A program made the position numbers and the translations under genes. A DNA stretch of 64,000 bases from Fodinibius saliphilus (GTDB lineage Bacteria > Bacteroidota > Rhodothermia > Balneolales > Balneolaceae), in the NCBI RefSeq assembly GCF_005869845.1, contig NZ_VAWF01000005.1, positions 62,001 to 126,000 on the forward strand, written 5' to 3'. Under the pieces are notes generated by a model. The model was not told where the DNA came from and made no database searches. It saw nothing but the letters and a program-made list of their open reading frames with translations. Of the stretch, positions 24,910 through 33,737 are shown one piece after another; position 1 is the first letter of the stretch; every line of letters starts with the position of its first letter.

Positions 24910-25857
24910 TTATAAAATACTGTACGATATACCGGCCGAGAGCACTTGTTTAATTTGCACCTCGCGCGAAAAGTCACTGTCATAGATCATCACAAACTGA
25001 AGTGACATATTCATCACATCGTTAATTTTACCGATCAGCTCATTTGAGAAATTCACATCCGTGTTATCAATATGCCGCTGGAGATTTGTAAAAGTCTCAA
25101 CAGAACTAATTAAACGAACATTGGAAAAAACTTTGCGTTCGAAATTAAGGGCAATCGAATAACCCGGCTCAAAACGAAATTTTTCTCCTGCATCCAACCC
25201 ATAGCGGGTAGACAAGGTGGTATCAGAAACAATTGTTTCCTTTAATGCCATACCGGCTTCGGCTGTAAAATAATCTGCTGGGTTATAAGCGATACCCGCA
25301 ATTTGCGTAAAGTAAGCCGGGGCAAAGAACTTTGATATAAGCTTGGGGGCCTCCCCGTCGGGTACATTATAGTCAAAGCCCTGATCAAACTGGGTACTAA
25401 AATTAATATTCGCAAAAGCACTCCACTGGTTATCTTCAAAGAGGTAACTAAACTTATTATTAATGGCAATACGATCATCGGTTTTACGAGTTCCTTCTCC
25501 TTCTAGCCGGGCTTTACCATATTTTAAGTTTGTTGCCAATGCATAGGCAAAACGGTTCTTACGAAATTTAGCATTAAAAACAGTAGAAGCCGTTACACTG
25601 ATTGTATTCACCCCACCCTGACTCCAATTATCGTAAGAAGCTTGTGCACCGTTAAGTCCACTAACCCAATCCAGCTCCCAACCTTCAAGGGAATCAGCTA
25701 CAATAATTTTTCGATTAATCCGTGACATATCCCGTACCGAGATATCACTTTTATCTTCGATCAGGTCACTGATTTCTATAGCTTCTTGGCCAGCAGATTG
25801 AAAAGTTGCAACAAAAAGAAACAAAGAAAGGAATAAAATGGGGGATATACGTGGCAT
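24910..25857 (-). CDS. DUF3078 outer-membrane beta-barrel-like protein
   Basis: Exported protein of 315 residues with a clear signal peptide (MPRISPILFLSLFLFVATFQSAGQ). The mature part carries the DUF3078 pattern: WELDWVSGLNGAQASYDNWSQGGVNTISVTAS, then many alternating hydrophobic/aromatic strands (RFAYALATNLKYGKARL, NQWSAFANINFSTQFD, SYSIL at the C-terminus). Such proteins are common in Bacteroidota-type bacteria and predicted to sit in the outer membrane. Function unknown. It follows the phosphoribosyltransferase gene on the same strand with a gap of 86 bases, so co-transcription is possible but not shown. Confidence 0.85.
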   Translation of the reverse strand: MPRISPILFLSLFLFVATFQSAGQEAIEISDLIEDKSDISVRDMSRINRKIIVADSLEGWELDWVSGLNGAQASYDNWSQGGVNTISVTASTVFNAKFRKNRFAYALATNLKYGKARLEGEGTRKTDDRIAINNKFSYLFEDNQWSAFANINFSTQFDQGFDYNVPDGEAPKLISKFFAPAYFTQIAGIAYNPADYFTAEAGMALKETIVSDTTLSTRYGLDAGEKFRFEPGYSIALNFERKVFSNVRLISSVETFTNLQRHIDNTDVNFSNELIGKINDVMNMSLQFVMIYDSDFSREVQIKQVLSAGISYSIL

Positions 25858-25943
25858 TATTTTTTAACCAGTTTACGTCAATAATTTTAAGGAGATTAAA
25901 AATAGTATAAAATAACTAAATAATAAACTAACTTAGATTAGGA

Positions 25944-26453
25944 CTAGACCTTTTCCAAAACCACTTTTAGTACATCCATACCATTTACTACAACAGAAAC
26001 ATGCTCATTAACTTTGGTAGGTAGCTCCATTCCACAAAACTCAGCCTGGACAGGAAATTTTCGATGGCCCCGGTCTATCATTACAGCGGTGTGTACTTCT
26101 GAGAGCTCTAATCCATTTACCACTGTAGTAAGGGCTTGAAACATCGTCTGCCCAGAAAATATAACATCATCAACAATGAGTACTAGATTTTTTTGCATCT
26201 CGGCAGAATCCAATTCATTAATCACTGTATAGGGATCTCCTTTCTTAAGTGGTAATTGTGCCGAATCTATCTCTACCTCCGCAATATCAGATAACACTTC
26301 TACAAGCTTTTGGGCAACGGCATATCCCCTTTCATCAATACCAAACAAAAAAATATCACTATTATCTGTATTGCGTTCTAAAATTTCATAAGCCATTCTT
26401 TTGGCCGAACGGTTAATGCGCGGACTATCCATTAATACCAATGGGCTGTTCAT
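25944..26453 (-). CDS. PyrR-like phosphoribosyltransferase
   Basis: Type I phosphoribosyltransferase fold, 169 residues. The PRPP-binding loop is LVLIVDDVIFSGQTMFQAL (about residues 90-108). The late motif IDRGHRKFPVQAEFCGMELPTK matches PyrR, the pyrimidine attenuation regulator/uracil phosphoribosyltransferase. In this lineage such proteins often stand apart from pyr operons, and no PyrR-binding leader is evident near pyrF in this window. Either an RNA-binding regulator or simply a UPRT-like enzyme is possible. I therefore leave the symbol empty. Confidence 0.82.
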   Translation of the reverse strand: MNSPLVLMDSPRINRSAKRMAYEILERNTDNSDIFLFGIDERGYAVAQKLVEVLSDIAEVEIDSAQLPLKKGDPYTVINELDSAEMQKNLVLIVDDVIFSGQTMFQALTTVVNGLELSEVHTAVMIDRGHRKFPVQAEFCGMELPTKVNEHVSVVVNGMDVLKVVLEKV

Positions 26454-26609
26454 ATACTTATTCTATTCTTATTAACGTTTTAACGTTGTTTTAATGATCA
26501 ATTAAAGCTAAACTTATTTATAATCTGGCAAAGGCTTTGTACCTTAATAAAGGTATTATAATAAAGACTGTAACTTACAAATCTTTAAATAAAAAAAGAG
26601 AGAACAGCT

Positions 26610-26912
26610 ATGGCACAAAAAAAGACGAAGAATTCTTTTTTAGTTTTAACAACCTCCTTTGTTGGCGGTTTGGCTGCAGGCCTATTACTAGCTCCCAAAA
26701 ATGGAGCCCGGAATCGAGCGTGGTTAGCTGAGCGTATTGGAGAACTCTCAAACTGGGTCGATGATCAACGTAAATCAGTTCAGCATTTAGGTAAACAAGA
26801 GGTACATAAATTTCATCAACATATACAACAGGGGATTCACCAGAACGTACCTGACCTCTACCATGCAACAGCAAAAATTGACCTAAGTGATCAGAAGCTC
26901 AACGGTGAATAA
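26610..26912 (+). CDS. YtxH-domain small membrane protein
   Basis: 100-residue protein with one N-terminal membrane helix (LVLTTSFVGGLAAGLLLAP, residues 11-29) followed at once by KNGARNR, the usual YtxH/gas-vesicle GvpT-like arrangement GLLLAPKxGxxxR. The rest is a charged amphipathic helix rich in histidine and glutamine. Function unknown; relatives are linked to stress response. A purine-rich stretch (AAAGAGAGAAC) lies just before the ATG and is a fair ribosome-binding site. Its 3' end overlaps the start of the DUF2851 gene. Confidence 0.82.
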   Translation: MAQKKTKNSFLVLTTSFVGGLAAGLLLAPKNGARNRAWLAERIGELSNWVDDQRKSVQHLGKQEVHKFHQHIQQGIHQNVPDLYHATAKIDLSDQKLNGE

Positions 26913-28092
26913 TAACCAACGTTCATATCACGAAGAACTGCTACACTGGATCTGGGAAACAAAAAACTTTGTCCACCAAGAAAAGTATACCACAAATGGA
27001 AAAAATATCATTATCCATGATACCGGGCACCTTAACAGATCTGATGGTCCTGATTTTTTAAATGCTGAAGTAACCATTGGTAACTTGCGCTGGTTCGGAG
27101 ATATCGAGATCCATTGGGTACCTTCCGACTGGAAAACCCACGGGCATCATAAAGACCCAAACTATGAACAGGTTATTCTTCATGTCATCTTTAAGGATAC
27201 CTGCGAAAAGATTCAGCACAGTAATGGCTCTCCAATTCCTACTTTCTGTTTATCATCTCATTTACGAAAACCGTTACAATCGTTTTTAGAGCAATATCGC
27301 CAACAACCTAAACTGCCTTGCTCGGGTCAGTTTTCTTTTATTTCTGAGGAAGCGTTTGAAAAACAACTGGAACAAGCCCACAAAGAATACTTTGAACAAA
27401 AGGTAAACGATATCTTAGCATTTTATGATTCAACATTAGTTCCCTCCAAAGCATGGCAGAAAATGTTAGCCATTGCACTTTTTGACGGTTTGGGGATATC
27501 TCATAATCGTCGCCCCATGCAGAAACTTGCCGAAAAGTTATTTCCAATTGCTCAGAATTATAATTCCTCGCAACAGCTCAAAGATAGAGCCCTTCAACTT
27601 TCCGATATTAATTCTTCTGATACCTCTGCAGACACTTTTAACTGGAATCATCGTGGCGTGCGACCTGGCAACCATCCCACTGCCCGCATTAAGCAAGGGG
27701 CCGAATGCCTGTGGTTTATCTTAGACCTACCTTTCCAGTCATGGTTACGTAATAACCCCCAATCACTTTGGGCGGATATGTGTAATAGCATCACTACCAC
27801 CCCTTCGTTAGGTTCCGAACGTTCTGACATCCTCTTTGGCACTGTATTTTTACCGGCCCTATATTCTTTGGGGAATCTCTTTTTCTGTGAACGACTAAAA
27901 ACCGATAGCTGGGAACTTTGGAAAAGCCACAAGGTAGCTATTCCACCCTCGCTTTTGAGGCTCCTCGAACAAACTGAGCTTCCCCCCTCTCTTTATGCCC
28001 ATCGGTTAGGTACCATTCATCAGCTTCGGAGTTACTGCAGACCCAGGAAATGCCAAAATTGCAAAGTATTTAAAATTGCAATTTCTTCTTGA
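26905..28092 (+). CDS. DUF2851 family protein
   Basis: Conserved Bacteroidota-type protein of unknown function, 395 residues, no signal or membrane segments. The family opening is readable: SYHEELLHWIWETKNF, then HLNRSDGPDFLNAEVTIGNLRWFGDIEIHWVPSDWKTHGHHKDPNYEQVILHVIF. The HxDPNY..VILHV pattern with several histidines and acids suggests a metal site, but this is inference. A C-terminal CRPRKCQNC cluster (about 20 residues from the end) could bind zinc. No ATG is available: I use GTG at 26905, which overlaps the previous gene by 8 bases; GTG at 26887 is the alternative. It ends 52 bases before tRNA-Gln. Confidence 0.85.
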   Translation: MNNNQRSYHEELLHWIWETKNFVHQEKYTTNGKNIIIHDTGHLNRSDGPDFLNAEVTIGNLRWFGDIEIHWVPSDWKTHGHHKDPNYEQVILHVIFKDTCEKIQHSNGSPIPTFCLSSHLRKPLQSFLEQYRQQPKLPCSGQFSFISEEAFEKQLEQAHKEYFEQKVNDILAFYDSTLVPSKAWQKMLAIALFDGLGISHNRRPMQKLAEKLFPIAQNYNSSQQLKDRALQLSDINSSDTSADTFNWNHRGVRPGNHPTARIKQGAECLWFILDLPFQSWLRNNPQSLWADMCNSITTTPSLGSERSDILFGTVFLPALYSLGNLFFCERLKTDSWELWKSHKVAIPPSLLRLLEQTELPPSLYAHRLGTIHQLRSYCRPRKCQNCKVFKIAISS

Positions 28093-28117
28093 TTCGCATT
28101 GTGGAAATCCCTATTAT
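28089..28117 (+). promoter_or_regulatory. candidate promoter for tRNA-Gln
   Basis: TTGATT at 28089-28094 and TATTAT at 28112-28117 with a 17-base spacer give a classical sigma-70-like layout, ending 27 bases before the tRNA. The -35 element overlaps the stop codon of the DUF2851 gene. Confidence 0.4.
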
Positions 28118-28144
28118 CTGAATCTGTTAAAAACGGGACAACAT

Positions 28145-28214
28145 TGCCCGGTCGTCTAATGGCAGGACAGCGGTTTTTGGTACCGTCAGTGGGGGTTCGA
28201 GTCCTCCCCGGGCA
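28145..28214 (+). tRNA. tRNA-Gln (anticodon TTG)
   Basis: A 70-base cloverleaf. Acceptor TGCCCGG pairs with CCGGGCA. The D arm is GTCT...GGAC. Anticodon stem GCGGT/ACCGT encloses the loop TTTTGGT, whose positions 34-36 are TTG (reads CAA). The T arm is GGGGG TTCGAGT CCTCC. CCA is not encoded. The D loop is short, giving a length slightly under the usual 71-72. Confidence 0.96.
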
Positions 28215-28234
28215 ACACTTGATAAATTAACCAT

Positions 28235-28275
28235 AAAAGGATGACTGCAAAGCCATCCTTTTCTTTTATTTTTAA
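28235..28275 (+). terminator. terminator between tRNA-Gln and prs
   Basis: AAAAGGATG (28235-28243) pairs with CATCCTTTT (28254-28262), followed by a T-rich tract. It separates the tRNA transcript from prs, whose TTG start is only 20 bases further. Confidence 0.8.
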
Positions 28276-28295
28276 ATTCCTGAATCTTCGCTTCG

Positions 28296-29228
28296 TTGGA
28301 TACTCCCTTAGCCATATTTGCCGGACGCAGCAATCTCGCTCTTTCACGTGCAATTGCAGAAAAGTATGGTACCACTCTTGGAGAGGTTACCATTAAGCCA
28401 TTTTCGGATGGCGAACTTTATGCCAAATATGAACAAAGTATTCGCGGTGAAGACGTTTTTGTCGTTCAATCGACACCGCCACCCGGTGATAACATTATGG
28501 AGCTGCTTCTATTATTAGATGCAGCCAAGCGGGCTTCTGCCAAACGCGTTACGGCAGTAATGCCCTACTTTGGTTACGCACGCCAAGATCGCAAAGATCA
28601 GCCCCGGGTTTCTATTGCTTCAAAGTTGATGGCGAACTTATTGACCGAAGCCGGAGCAGATCGAATTTTGACAATGGATCTGCATGCCGCACAGATACAG
28701 GGATTTTTTGATATACCGCTGGACCATTTATATGCCAGTCGGTTATTTATTGATCATTTTAGTGAAAACCCAATTGAAAACCTGGTCGTAGTTTCTCCTG
28801 ATGTGGGTAGTTTGAAGATGGCGCGATCGTATGCCAAACGACTAGGTGCAAGACTTGCTTTTATCGACAAACGGAGGCCCAAGCAAAATGTGGCTGAAGT
28901 CATGAATATTGTCGGAGAAGTTGAAGGTAAGAATGTGCTGATCGTTGATGATCTCATTGATACGGCTGGCACACTTACGAATGCAGCCTCTGCCCTTAAA
29001 GAACGCGGAGCGCTTAACATTACAGCAACATGTACCCACCCGATATTATCCGGGCCGGCGTACCAACGCATTGAAGATTCACCCATTGATCAATTACTGG
29101 TGACTGATACGGTACCGCTTCGTAAACCGTCAAGTAAAATTAAGGTTTTGAGCGTAGCAGGTATTTTTGCTGAAGCAATACAGCGTATCCACACCAATGA
29201 TACTATAAGTGCACTTTTTGACGACTAA
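28296..29228 (+). CDS. prs: ribose-phosphate pyrophosphokinase
   Basis: Makes PRPP from ribose 5-phosphate and ATP, feeding purine, pyrimidine, NAD, histidine and tryptophan synthesis. Motifs: FAGRSNLALSRAIAEKYG at the N-terminus, AVMPYFGYARQDRKDQPR (ATP loop, about residues 88-105), LDHLYASRLF, VVSPDVGSLKMARSYAKRLG, and the PRPP loop VLIVDDLIDTAGTL (about 213-226). 310 residues, normal. The only possible start is TTG at 28296, because a stop codon lies 15 bases upstream in frame. No good Shine-Dalgarno is seen. It heads a same-strand run prs-rplY-pth-hppA. Confidence 0.96.
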   Translation: MDTPLAIFAGRSNLALSRAIAEKYGTTLGEVTIKPFSDGELYAKYEQSIRGEDVFVVQSTPPPGDNIMELLLLLDAAKRASAKRVTAVMPYFGYARQDRKDQPRVSIASKLMANLLTEAGADRILTMDLHAAQIQGFFDIPLDHLYASRLFIDHFSENPIENLVVVSPDVGSLKMARSYAKRLGARLAFIDKRRPKQNVAEVMNIVGEVEGKNVLIVDDLIDTAGTLTNAASALKERGALNITATCTHPILSGPAYQRIEDSPIDQLLVTDTVPLRKPSSKIKVLSVAGIFAEAIQRIHTNDTISALFDD

Positions 29229-29235
29229 ATTAGTA

Positions 29236-29307
29236 ACCACAGAAACACGAACACACTGAAGTTTATTACCACACTCTTTGCATCTAAATGTTTTGTGCTT
29301 TCGTGGT
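29236..29307. repeat. imperfect inverted repeat between prs and rplY
   Basis: ACCACAGAAACACGAA (29236-29251) and the reverse complement of 29292-29307 (ACCACGAAAGCACAAA) agree at 12 of 16 positions. This is the look of the small CACGAA/CACAGAAACAC-type intergenic repeats seen in many genomes. It fills most of the gap and could fold in the prs-rplY transcript. Confidence 0.5.
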
Positions 29308-29330
29308 AAAAAAATCAACAACATAGAATT

Positions 29331-30044
29331 ATGACTACTCCAGAAGTTGTAGAGCTTGAAGGAAAAATTAGAGAAACAGGACGCAATGCCGCAAAAACGC
29401 TTCGGGATGCCATGCGCGTACCCGCTGTTTTATACGGTCCTAAAATAGATGAGAACGTTCACTTTTCTATTGATGAGCTTGAACTTGAAAAAATATTATC
29501 GGTAAGCAAGCGTCAAATCATCGAAATTACTATTGATGGTGAAACGTATGATACCCTGCTCAAAGAAGTAGAATTTCATCCACTAACTGATCGTCCGGTA
29601 CATGTAGACTTTTATGGACTGGCAGAAGATCATGAAGTGACATTGAGTGTCCCTATTAAACTTGAAGGAACACCTGTTGGTGTTACTGAAGGTGGTGGAC
29701 GTATCTTCCAACCTATGCATATTCTACGCATCCGTGTTACTCCTGACCTTATTCCGGGTGAATATTCTGTGGATGTTAGTGAGCTGGAAATTGGTGATAA
29801 CCTCCACGTTCGTGACCTGGAGCTTGAAGGGATTATCCCGCTCGACGATCTCAGCAGAACGCTAGTTACCATTCGTCCTCCAAAATCCGAAGCTCTGCTT
29901 ACCTCTTCTCTTATTTCCGAAGAGCCAAGCGAAGAAGAGCTCGAAGAAGGAGAATTGCCAGAAGGCGAAGAAGGAGAACTTGCAGAAGGCGAAGAAGCCG
30001 AAGGCGAGGAAGGCGAAGAAGGAGAAGAAGAAGCAACCGAATAA
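29331..30044 (+). CDS. rplY: 50S ribosomal protein L25, long Ctc form with acidic tail
   Basis: Binds 5S rRNA in the large subunit. It is the two-domain Ctc form: an N-terminal L25 domain (about 1-95, with RDAMRVPAVLYGP and the EVEFHPLTDRPVHVDFYGL motif) and a C-terminal TL5/CTC beta domain (about 96-190, PIKLEGTPVGVTEGG, NLHVRDLELE). A tail of about 45 residues is almost pure glutamate with glycine, built of GEE/AEGEE repeats. The tail is low-complexity and its length is likely to vary between strains. 237 residues. It sits 102 bases after prs and 39 before pth, a common rplY-pth order. Confidence 0.95.
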   Translation: MTTPEVVELEGKIRETGRNAAKTLRDAMRVPAVLYGPKIDENVHFSIDELELEKILSVSKRQIIEITIDGETYDTLLKEVEFHPLTDRPVHVDFYGLAEDHEVTLSVPIKLEGTPVGVTEGGGRIFQPMHILRIRVTPDLIPGEYSVDVSELEIGDNLHVRDLELEGIIPLDDLSRTLVTIRPPKSEALLTSSLISEEPSEEELEEGELPEGEEGELAEGEEAEGEEGEEGEEEATE

Positions 30045-30083
30045 CTTGCATAAAAACACTGACTTAACCAGCGTATCTGCTTT

Positions 30084-30641
30084 ATGCCGTTAATTATTGG
30101 CTTGGGTAATCCCGGAAGTAAATACGCTGGCACTCGTCATAATATCGGATTTGAACTAATTGATACACTGGCACAATCGCTGTCAGTACGACTAGGGCCC
30201 GGCAAGGGCCCTTTTCATGTGGGAAAAGGAAATCATGCAGGGCAGCCCCTTTACCTCATTAAACCCACAACATACATGAACAACAGTGGCAAAGCCGTAC
30301 AACAAGCAATTAACTGGTATAAAGAAGATATTGACCTCTGTTTGGTATGCTATGATGATTTGGCTTTAGATGTGGGAACGATACGTTTGCGTCCAAGTGG
30401 TGGCGCAGGCGGGCACAACGGAATAAAAGATATTATTCAACAACTGGGTACGAACGCTTTTCCGCGCTTACGAATCGGGATTGGAAATGACTTTCCAAAG
30501 GGACAACAAGTACAACATGTACTATCCTCTTTTACGGATGAGGAGCGCACCGTTCTTAACCCTACTTTGGATAAAGCTGTCGATGCAACCTTTTGTTTTA
30601 TTCGAGAGGGCATCGAAGAGGCAATGAATAAGTTTAATTGA
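30084..30641 (+). CDS. pth: peptidyl-tRNA hydrolase
   Basis: Releases peptides from peptidyl-tRNA that falls off the ribosome. The signature is at the N-terminus: IIGLGNPGSKYAGTRHNIGFE, with N9 and catalytic H19. The conserved aspartate lies in CYDDLALDVGTIRLRPSGGAGGHNGIKDI. KPTTYMNNSGKAV is also standard. 185 residues, normal. Same strand and close to rplY, the usual pairing. Confidence 0.96.
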   Translation: MPLIIGLGNPGSKYAGTRHNIGFELIDTLAQSLSVRLGPGKGPFHVGKGNHAGQPLYLIKPTTYMNNSGKAVQQAINWYKEDIDLCLVCYDDLALDVGTIRLRPSGGAGGHNGIKDIIQQLGTNAFPRLRIGIGNDFPKGQQVQHVLSSFTDEERTVLNPTLDKAVDATFCFIREGIEEAMNKFN

Positions 30642-30677
30642 TCAATTAATAACGCTTACAACTAACCAATAATTAAT

Positions 30678-32864
30678 ATGGATACCTTAATAACCTACTT
30701 AGTCCCCATAGCGGGAGTTCTGGGCTTATTATACACCCTTATAAAATCTTCATGGGTTTCTAAGCAAGATACCGGAACCGAAAAAATGGCCGAAATAAGC
30801 AGACACATTCAACGTGGTGCTATGGCTTTTCTTAAAGCAGAGTACAAAGTGCTTTCTATTTTTGTAATTTCTGTTGCTATTCTTCTCGGTGTCACTGCAA
30901 ATGCTCAGACCTCTCACTGGCTCGTTTCTGTTTCATTTATTATTGGAGCCTTCTGTTCTGGTTTAGCAGGCTTTATTGGAATGCGTGTTGCTACTAAAGC
31001 AAATGTTCGCACTACCAACGCCGCTCGCGAAGGCCTCGGCAAAGGATTAAATATTGCTTTTGCCGGTGGTTCTGTAATGGGACTCGGCGTAGTTGGACTA
31101 GGTGTACTCGGACTTGGAGCCCTGTTTCTTTTCTTTGGAGATATGTTTGGAACAGGAACAGCTGCTGAAGTAAATAAAGTTTTAGCTGTTGTTACGGGCT
31201 TCTCTTTTGGTGCTTCTTCTATTGCACTTTTTGCACGTGTAGGTGGAGGTATTTATACCAAAGCAGCTGATGTAGGTGCTGACCTGGTAGGTAAAGTTGA
31301 AGCAGGGATTCCTGAAGATCACCCACTAAACCCTGCAACTATTGCAGACAATGTTGGTGATAATGTTGGTGATGTCGCCGGTATGGGAGCTGATCTTTTT
31401 GAATCATATGTCGGTTCTATTATTGGTTCTATGGTACTGGGCGCAGCATTTATGACAAATCCCGAATGGGCAGATAACTTCAATGGCCTATCTGCAGTAC
31501 TGCTTCCCCTTGTATTAGCAGGCACCGGAATTATTACATCCATTATCGGTACATTCTTTGTACGCGTTAAAGAAGGCGGAAACCCACAAACTGCTCTTAA
31601 TATTGGCGAGTTTGTTTCTGCCGTTATCATGCTAATTGCATCTTATATTCTTATCCACTGGATGCTACCTGCAAGCTGGACATTTAATGGTATTGAATAC
31701 ACTCCAAGCGGCGTATTCTGGGCTACAATCTTTGGACTTGCGGCAGGCCTGTTGATCGGACTTATTACCGAACATTACACAGGCACAGGTACAAGTCCTG
31801 TCAAATCTATTGTACGCCAGTCTTCTACCGGGGCTGCTACAAATATTATCGCCGGTTTAGGTGTGGGAATGATCTCTACTGCTATCCCCATCGTAATTAT
31901 TGCTACTGCAATTATTGGCGCATATGAATTAGCCGGTCTATACGGTATTGCTATTGCTGCTGTTGGTATGCTTTCCAACACAGGTATTCAGCTGGCTGTT
32001 GATGCTTACGGTCCTATTTCAGATAACGCCGGCGGTATTGCCGAGATGTCTGAGCTTCCAAGTGAAGTTCGTGACCGCACTGATAAACTTGATGCCGTAG
32101 GAAATACTACTGCTGCTATCGGTAAAGGTTTTGCTATCGGTTCTGCTGCTCTTACTGCCCTGGCACTCTTTGCGGCTTTTATCACTTCATATAATGCTAC
32201 GCACGAAGTAAGCCTTACAGGGATTGATATTACACAACCTACAGTAATGGCTGCACTCTTTATTGGAGCTATGCTTCCCTTCTTGTTCTCTGCGCTCTCT
32301 ATGAACGCCGTAGGACGTGCTGCAATGTCAATGATTGAAGAAGTTCGTCGTCAGTTCAATGATATACCTGAACTGCGCGCCGGCCTTGATGCGATGAGCC
32401 GTAACGAAGGCGAGAAGCTTGAAAATTGGTCTGAAGAAGATCAAAAGATTTTCGAAACTGCCACTGGAAAAGCGGAATATGAAAAGTGTGTAGAAATCTC
32501 TACCACTGCATCGCTTCGAGAAATGGTTGCTCCGGGTCTATTAGCAGTAATTGTACCCGTCGCATTTGGCTTTATAGGTGGTCCTGAAATGCTTGGCGGC
32601 CTGCTTGCAGGTGTTACTGCATCAGGTGTACTAATGGCGCTCTTCCAGTCTAATGCTGGTGGTGCCTGGGACAATGCCAAGAAAATGATTGAAGAAGGTT
32701 TTGAACATAATGGAGAAACATTGTCCAAAGGGTCTGAAGCCCATAAAGCTGCTGTTGTAGGCGATACTGTGGGTGATCCTTTCAAGGATACCTCTGGACC
32801 TTCACTTAATATACTTATTAAGCTGATGTCCGTTGTTGCACTTGTTATTGCAACAATGATCTAA
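30678..32864 (+). CDS. hppA: membrane-bound pyrophosphatase, K+-dependent, Na+ or H+ pumping
   Basis: Integral membrane pyrophosphatase of 728 residues with about 16 helices, coupling PPi hydrolysis to ion export. The substrate site is [44 protein letters not shown], and [28 protein letters not shown] is near the C-terminus. [18 protein letters not shown] carries alanine at the position that is lysine in K+-independent enzymes, so it should need K+. K+-dependent enzymes include Na+ pumps, and I cannot settle Na+ versus H+ from motifs alone. It follows pth by 36 bases and ends at a strong terminator; PPi use links loosely to prs and tRNA metabolism upstream. Confidence 0.95.
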   Translation: MDTLITYLVPIAGVLGLLYTLIKSSWVSKQDTGTEKMAEISRHIQRGAMAFLKAEYKVLSIFVISVAILLGVTANAQTSHWLVSVSFIIGAFCSGLAGFIGMRVATKANVRTTNAAREGLGKGLNIAFAGGSVMGLGVVGLGVLGLGALFLFFGDMFGTGTAAEVNKVLAVVTGFSFGASSIALFARVGGGIYTKAADVGADLVGKVEAGIPEDHPLNPATIADNVGDNVGDVAGMGADLFESYVGSIIGSMVLGAAFMTNPEWADNFNGLSAVLLPLVLAGTGIITSIIGTFFVRVKEGGNPQTALNIGEFVSAVIMLIASYILIHWMLPASWTFNGIEYTPSGVFWATIFGLAAGLLIGLITEHYTGTGTSPVKSIVRQSSTGAATNIIAGLGVGMISTAIPIVIIATAIIGAYELAGLYGIAIAAVGMLSNTGIQLAVDAYGPISDNAGGIAEMSELPSEVRDRTDKLDAVGNTTAAIGKGFAIGSAALTALALFAAFITSYNATHEVSLTGIDITQPTVMAALFIGAMLPFLFSALSMNAVGRAAMSMIEEVRRQFNDIPELRAGLDAMSRNEGEKLENWSEEDQKIFETATGKAEYEKCVEISTTASLREMVAPGLLAVIVPVAFGFIGGPEMLGGLLAGVTASGVLMALFQSNAGGAWDNAKKMIEEGFEHNGETLSKGSEAHKAAVVGDTVGDPFKDTSGPSLNILIKLMSVVALVIATMI

Positions 32865-32890
32865 GCTTATACTTAAGACATTATTCCTCA

Positions 32891-32922
32891 AGCCCTGCAC
32901 TTAATACTGCAGGGCTTTTTTT
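32891..32922 (+). terminator. terminator after hppA
   Basis: AGCCCTGCA (32891-32899) pairs with TGCAGGGCT (32908-32916), followed by a run of T. It closes the prs-rplY-pth-hppA run. Confidence 0.92.
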
Positions 32923-32934
32923 ATAACCTTTTCA

Positions 32935-32965
32935 CTTGTCATCCTGAACTCCATTCAAGATCTTT
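32935..32965. repeat. degenerate copy of a dispersed intergenic repeat
   Basis: CTTGTCATCCTGAA followed by a CATTCAAGATCTT half. It shares the CTTGTCAT-CTGAA core with the two-hairpin element at 45603-45651 (read on the opposite strand). Probably a decayed member of the same repeat family. Confidence 0.45.
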
Positions 32966-33015
32966 CTGTTTGTCAACAGTAATTGCAACCTCCCATTAGC
33001 TGTAGCTTTACCACC

Positions 33016-33678
33016 ATGGATATTTTTAAACTATTCTTTAATCATGACCAACGACTTGATAAATTAGCTAAACGCAACGCCAACAAGTCGAAAGAAGAAG
33101 TTGAGGCTACGTTATCAGATTTTATGAAGCCTGACCTTACTTATTCCAAATTCTACCTTACCGGTACAAAACTCGAAGAGGAGCAGTTTGGGCTAAACAA
33201 AATCGAAAAATATCAAGACGTCCTTCAACAGTTGGATAACGCTTTTATCAACCGTTCTATTCATACTGCCGAAGGGAACTACCAGCGACTATCAGAAGCT
33301 ATTGATAGTACAACAATTGGACAGGTTTTAATTATCAGTAGCAATCCTCAAAAAGAATACAACTTCGAGCTACTACAGCTTGATGAGGAATCAAACGTAG
33401 GCCATAAAAAAGAAGAGCTCAGCGAGATATTAAAAGATGAAGACTACGTAATCTATAAAGAACAAGCACATCATGGATTCGACTTACACCTGTTTTCTCT
33501 GGAAAATATATATCCCCTCCTGTTTACCCACTTAAAACCATTAGTAGATAACGCTTTCCGTTTTTTCAGTATCAATAGTAAAAGAATGGGATCAGAACGG
33601 CATTTCTACTTTGAGACCTGGACCTTAGGCAACCCACCGCATGGGGCTGAAGAAGTTTTCACAGATACTACAATTTAA
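33016..33678 (+). CDS. hypothetical soluble protein
   Basis: A 220-residue protein I do not recognise. From MDIFKLFFNHDQ it has no signal peptide or membrane segment and is rich in charged residues (KEEVEATLSDFMK, LEEEQFGLNKIEKYQDVLQQLDN). The middle reads like an alpha/beta domain (TIGQVLIISSNPQKEYNFELLQLDEE). The end, ERHFYFETWTLGNPPHGAEE, has several aromatic residues and histidines. An in-frame start 11 codons upstream (32983) exists, but those residues look non-coding. Single gene after the hppA terminator, convergent with the methyltransferase. Confidence 0.7.
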   Translation: MDIFKLFFNHDQRLDKLAKRNANKSKEEVEATLSDFMKPDLTYSKFYLTGTKLEEEQFGLNKIEKYQDVLQQLDNAFINRSIHTAEGNYQRLSEAIDSTTIGQVLIISSNPQKEYNFELLQLDEESNVGHKKEELSEILKDEDYVIYKEQAHHGFDLHLFSLENIYPLLFTHLKPLVDNAFRFFSINSKRMGSERHFYFETWTLGNPPHGAEEVFTDTTI

Positions 33679-33737
33679 ACAGCTGAATCCTACCGTGTGC
33701 AAAGAAAAATTTAAACCCTCTGAAGGTCAGTTTACAA

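Noticed and set aside
29630-30133. 167-codon serine-rich frame opposite rplY
   Set aside because: The serine run is only the reverse complement of the glutamate-rich tail codons.
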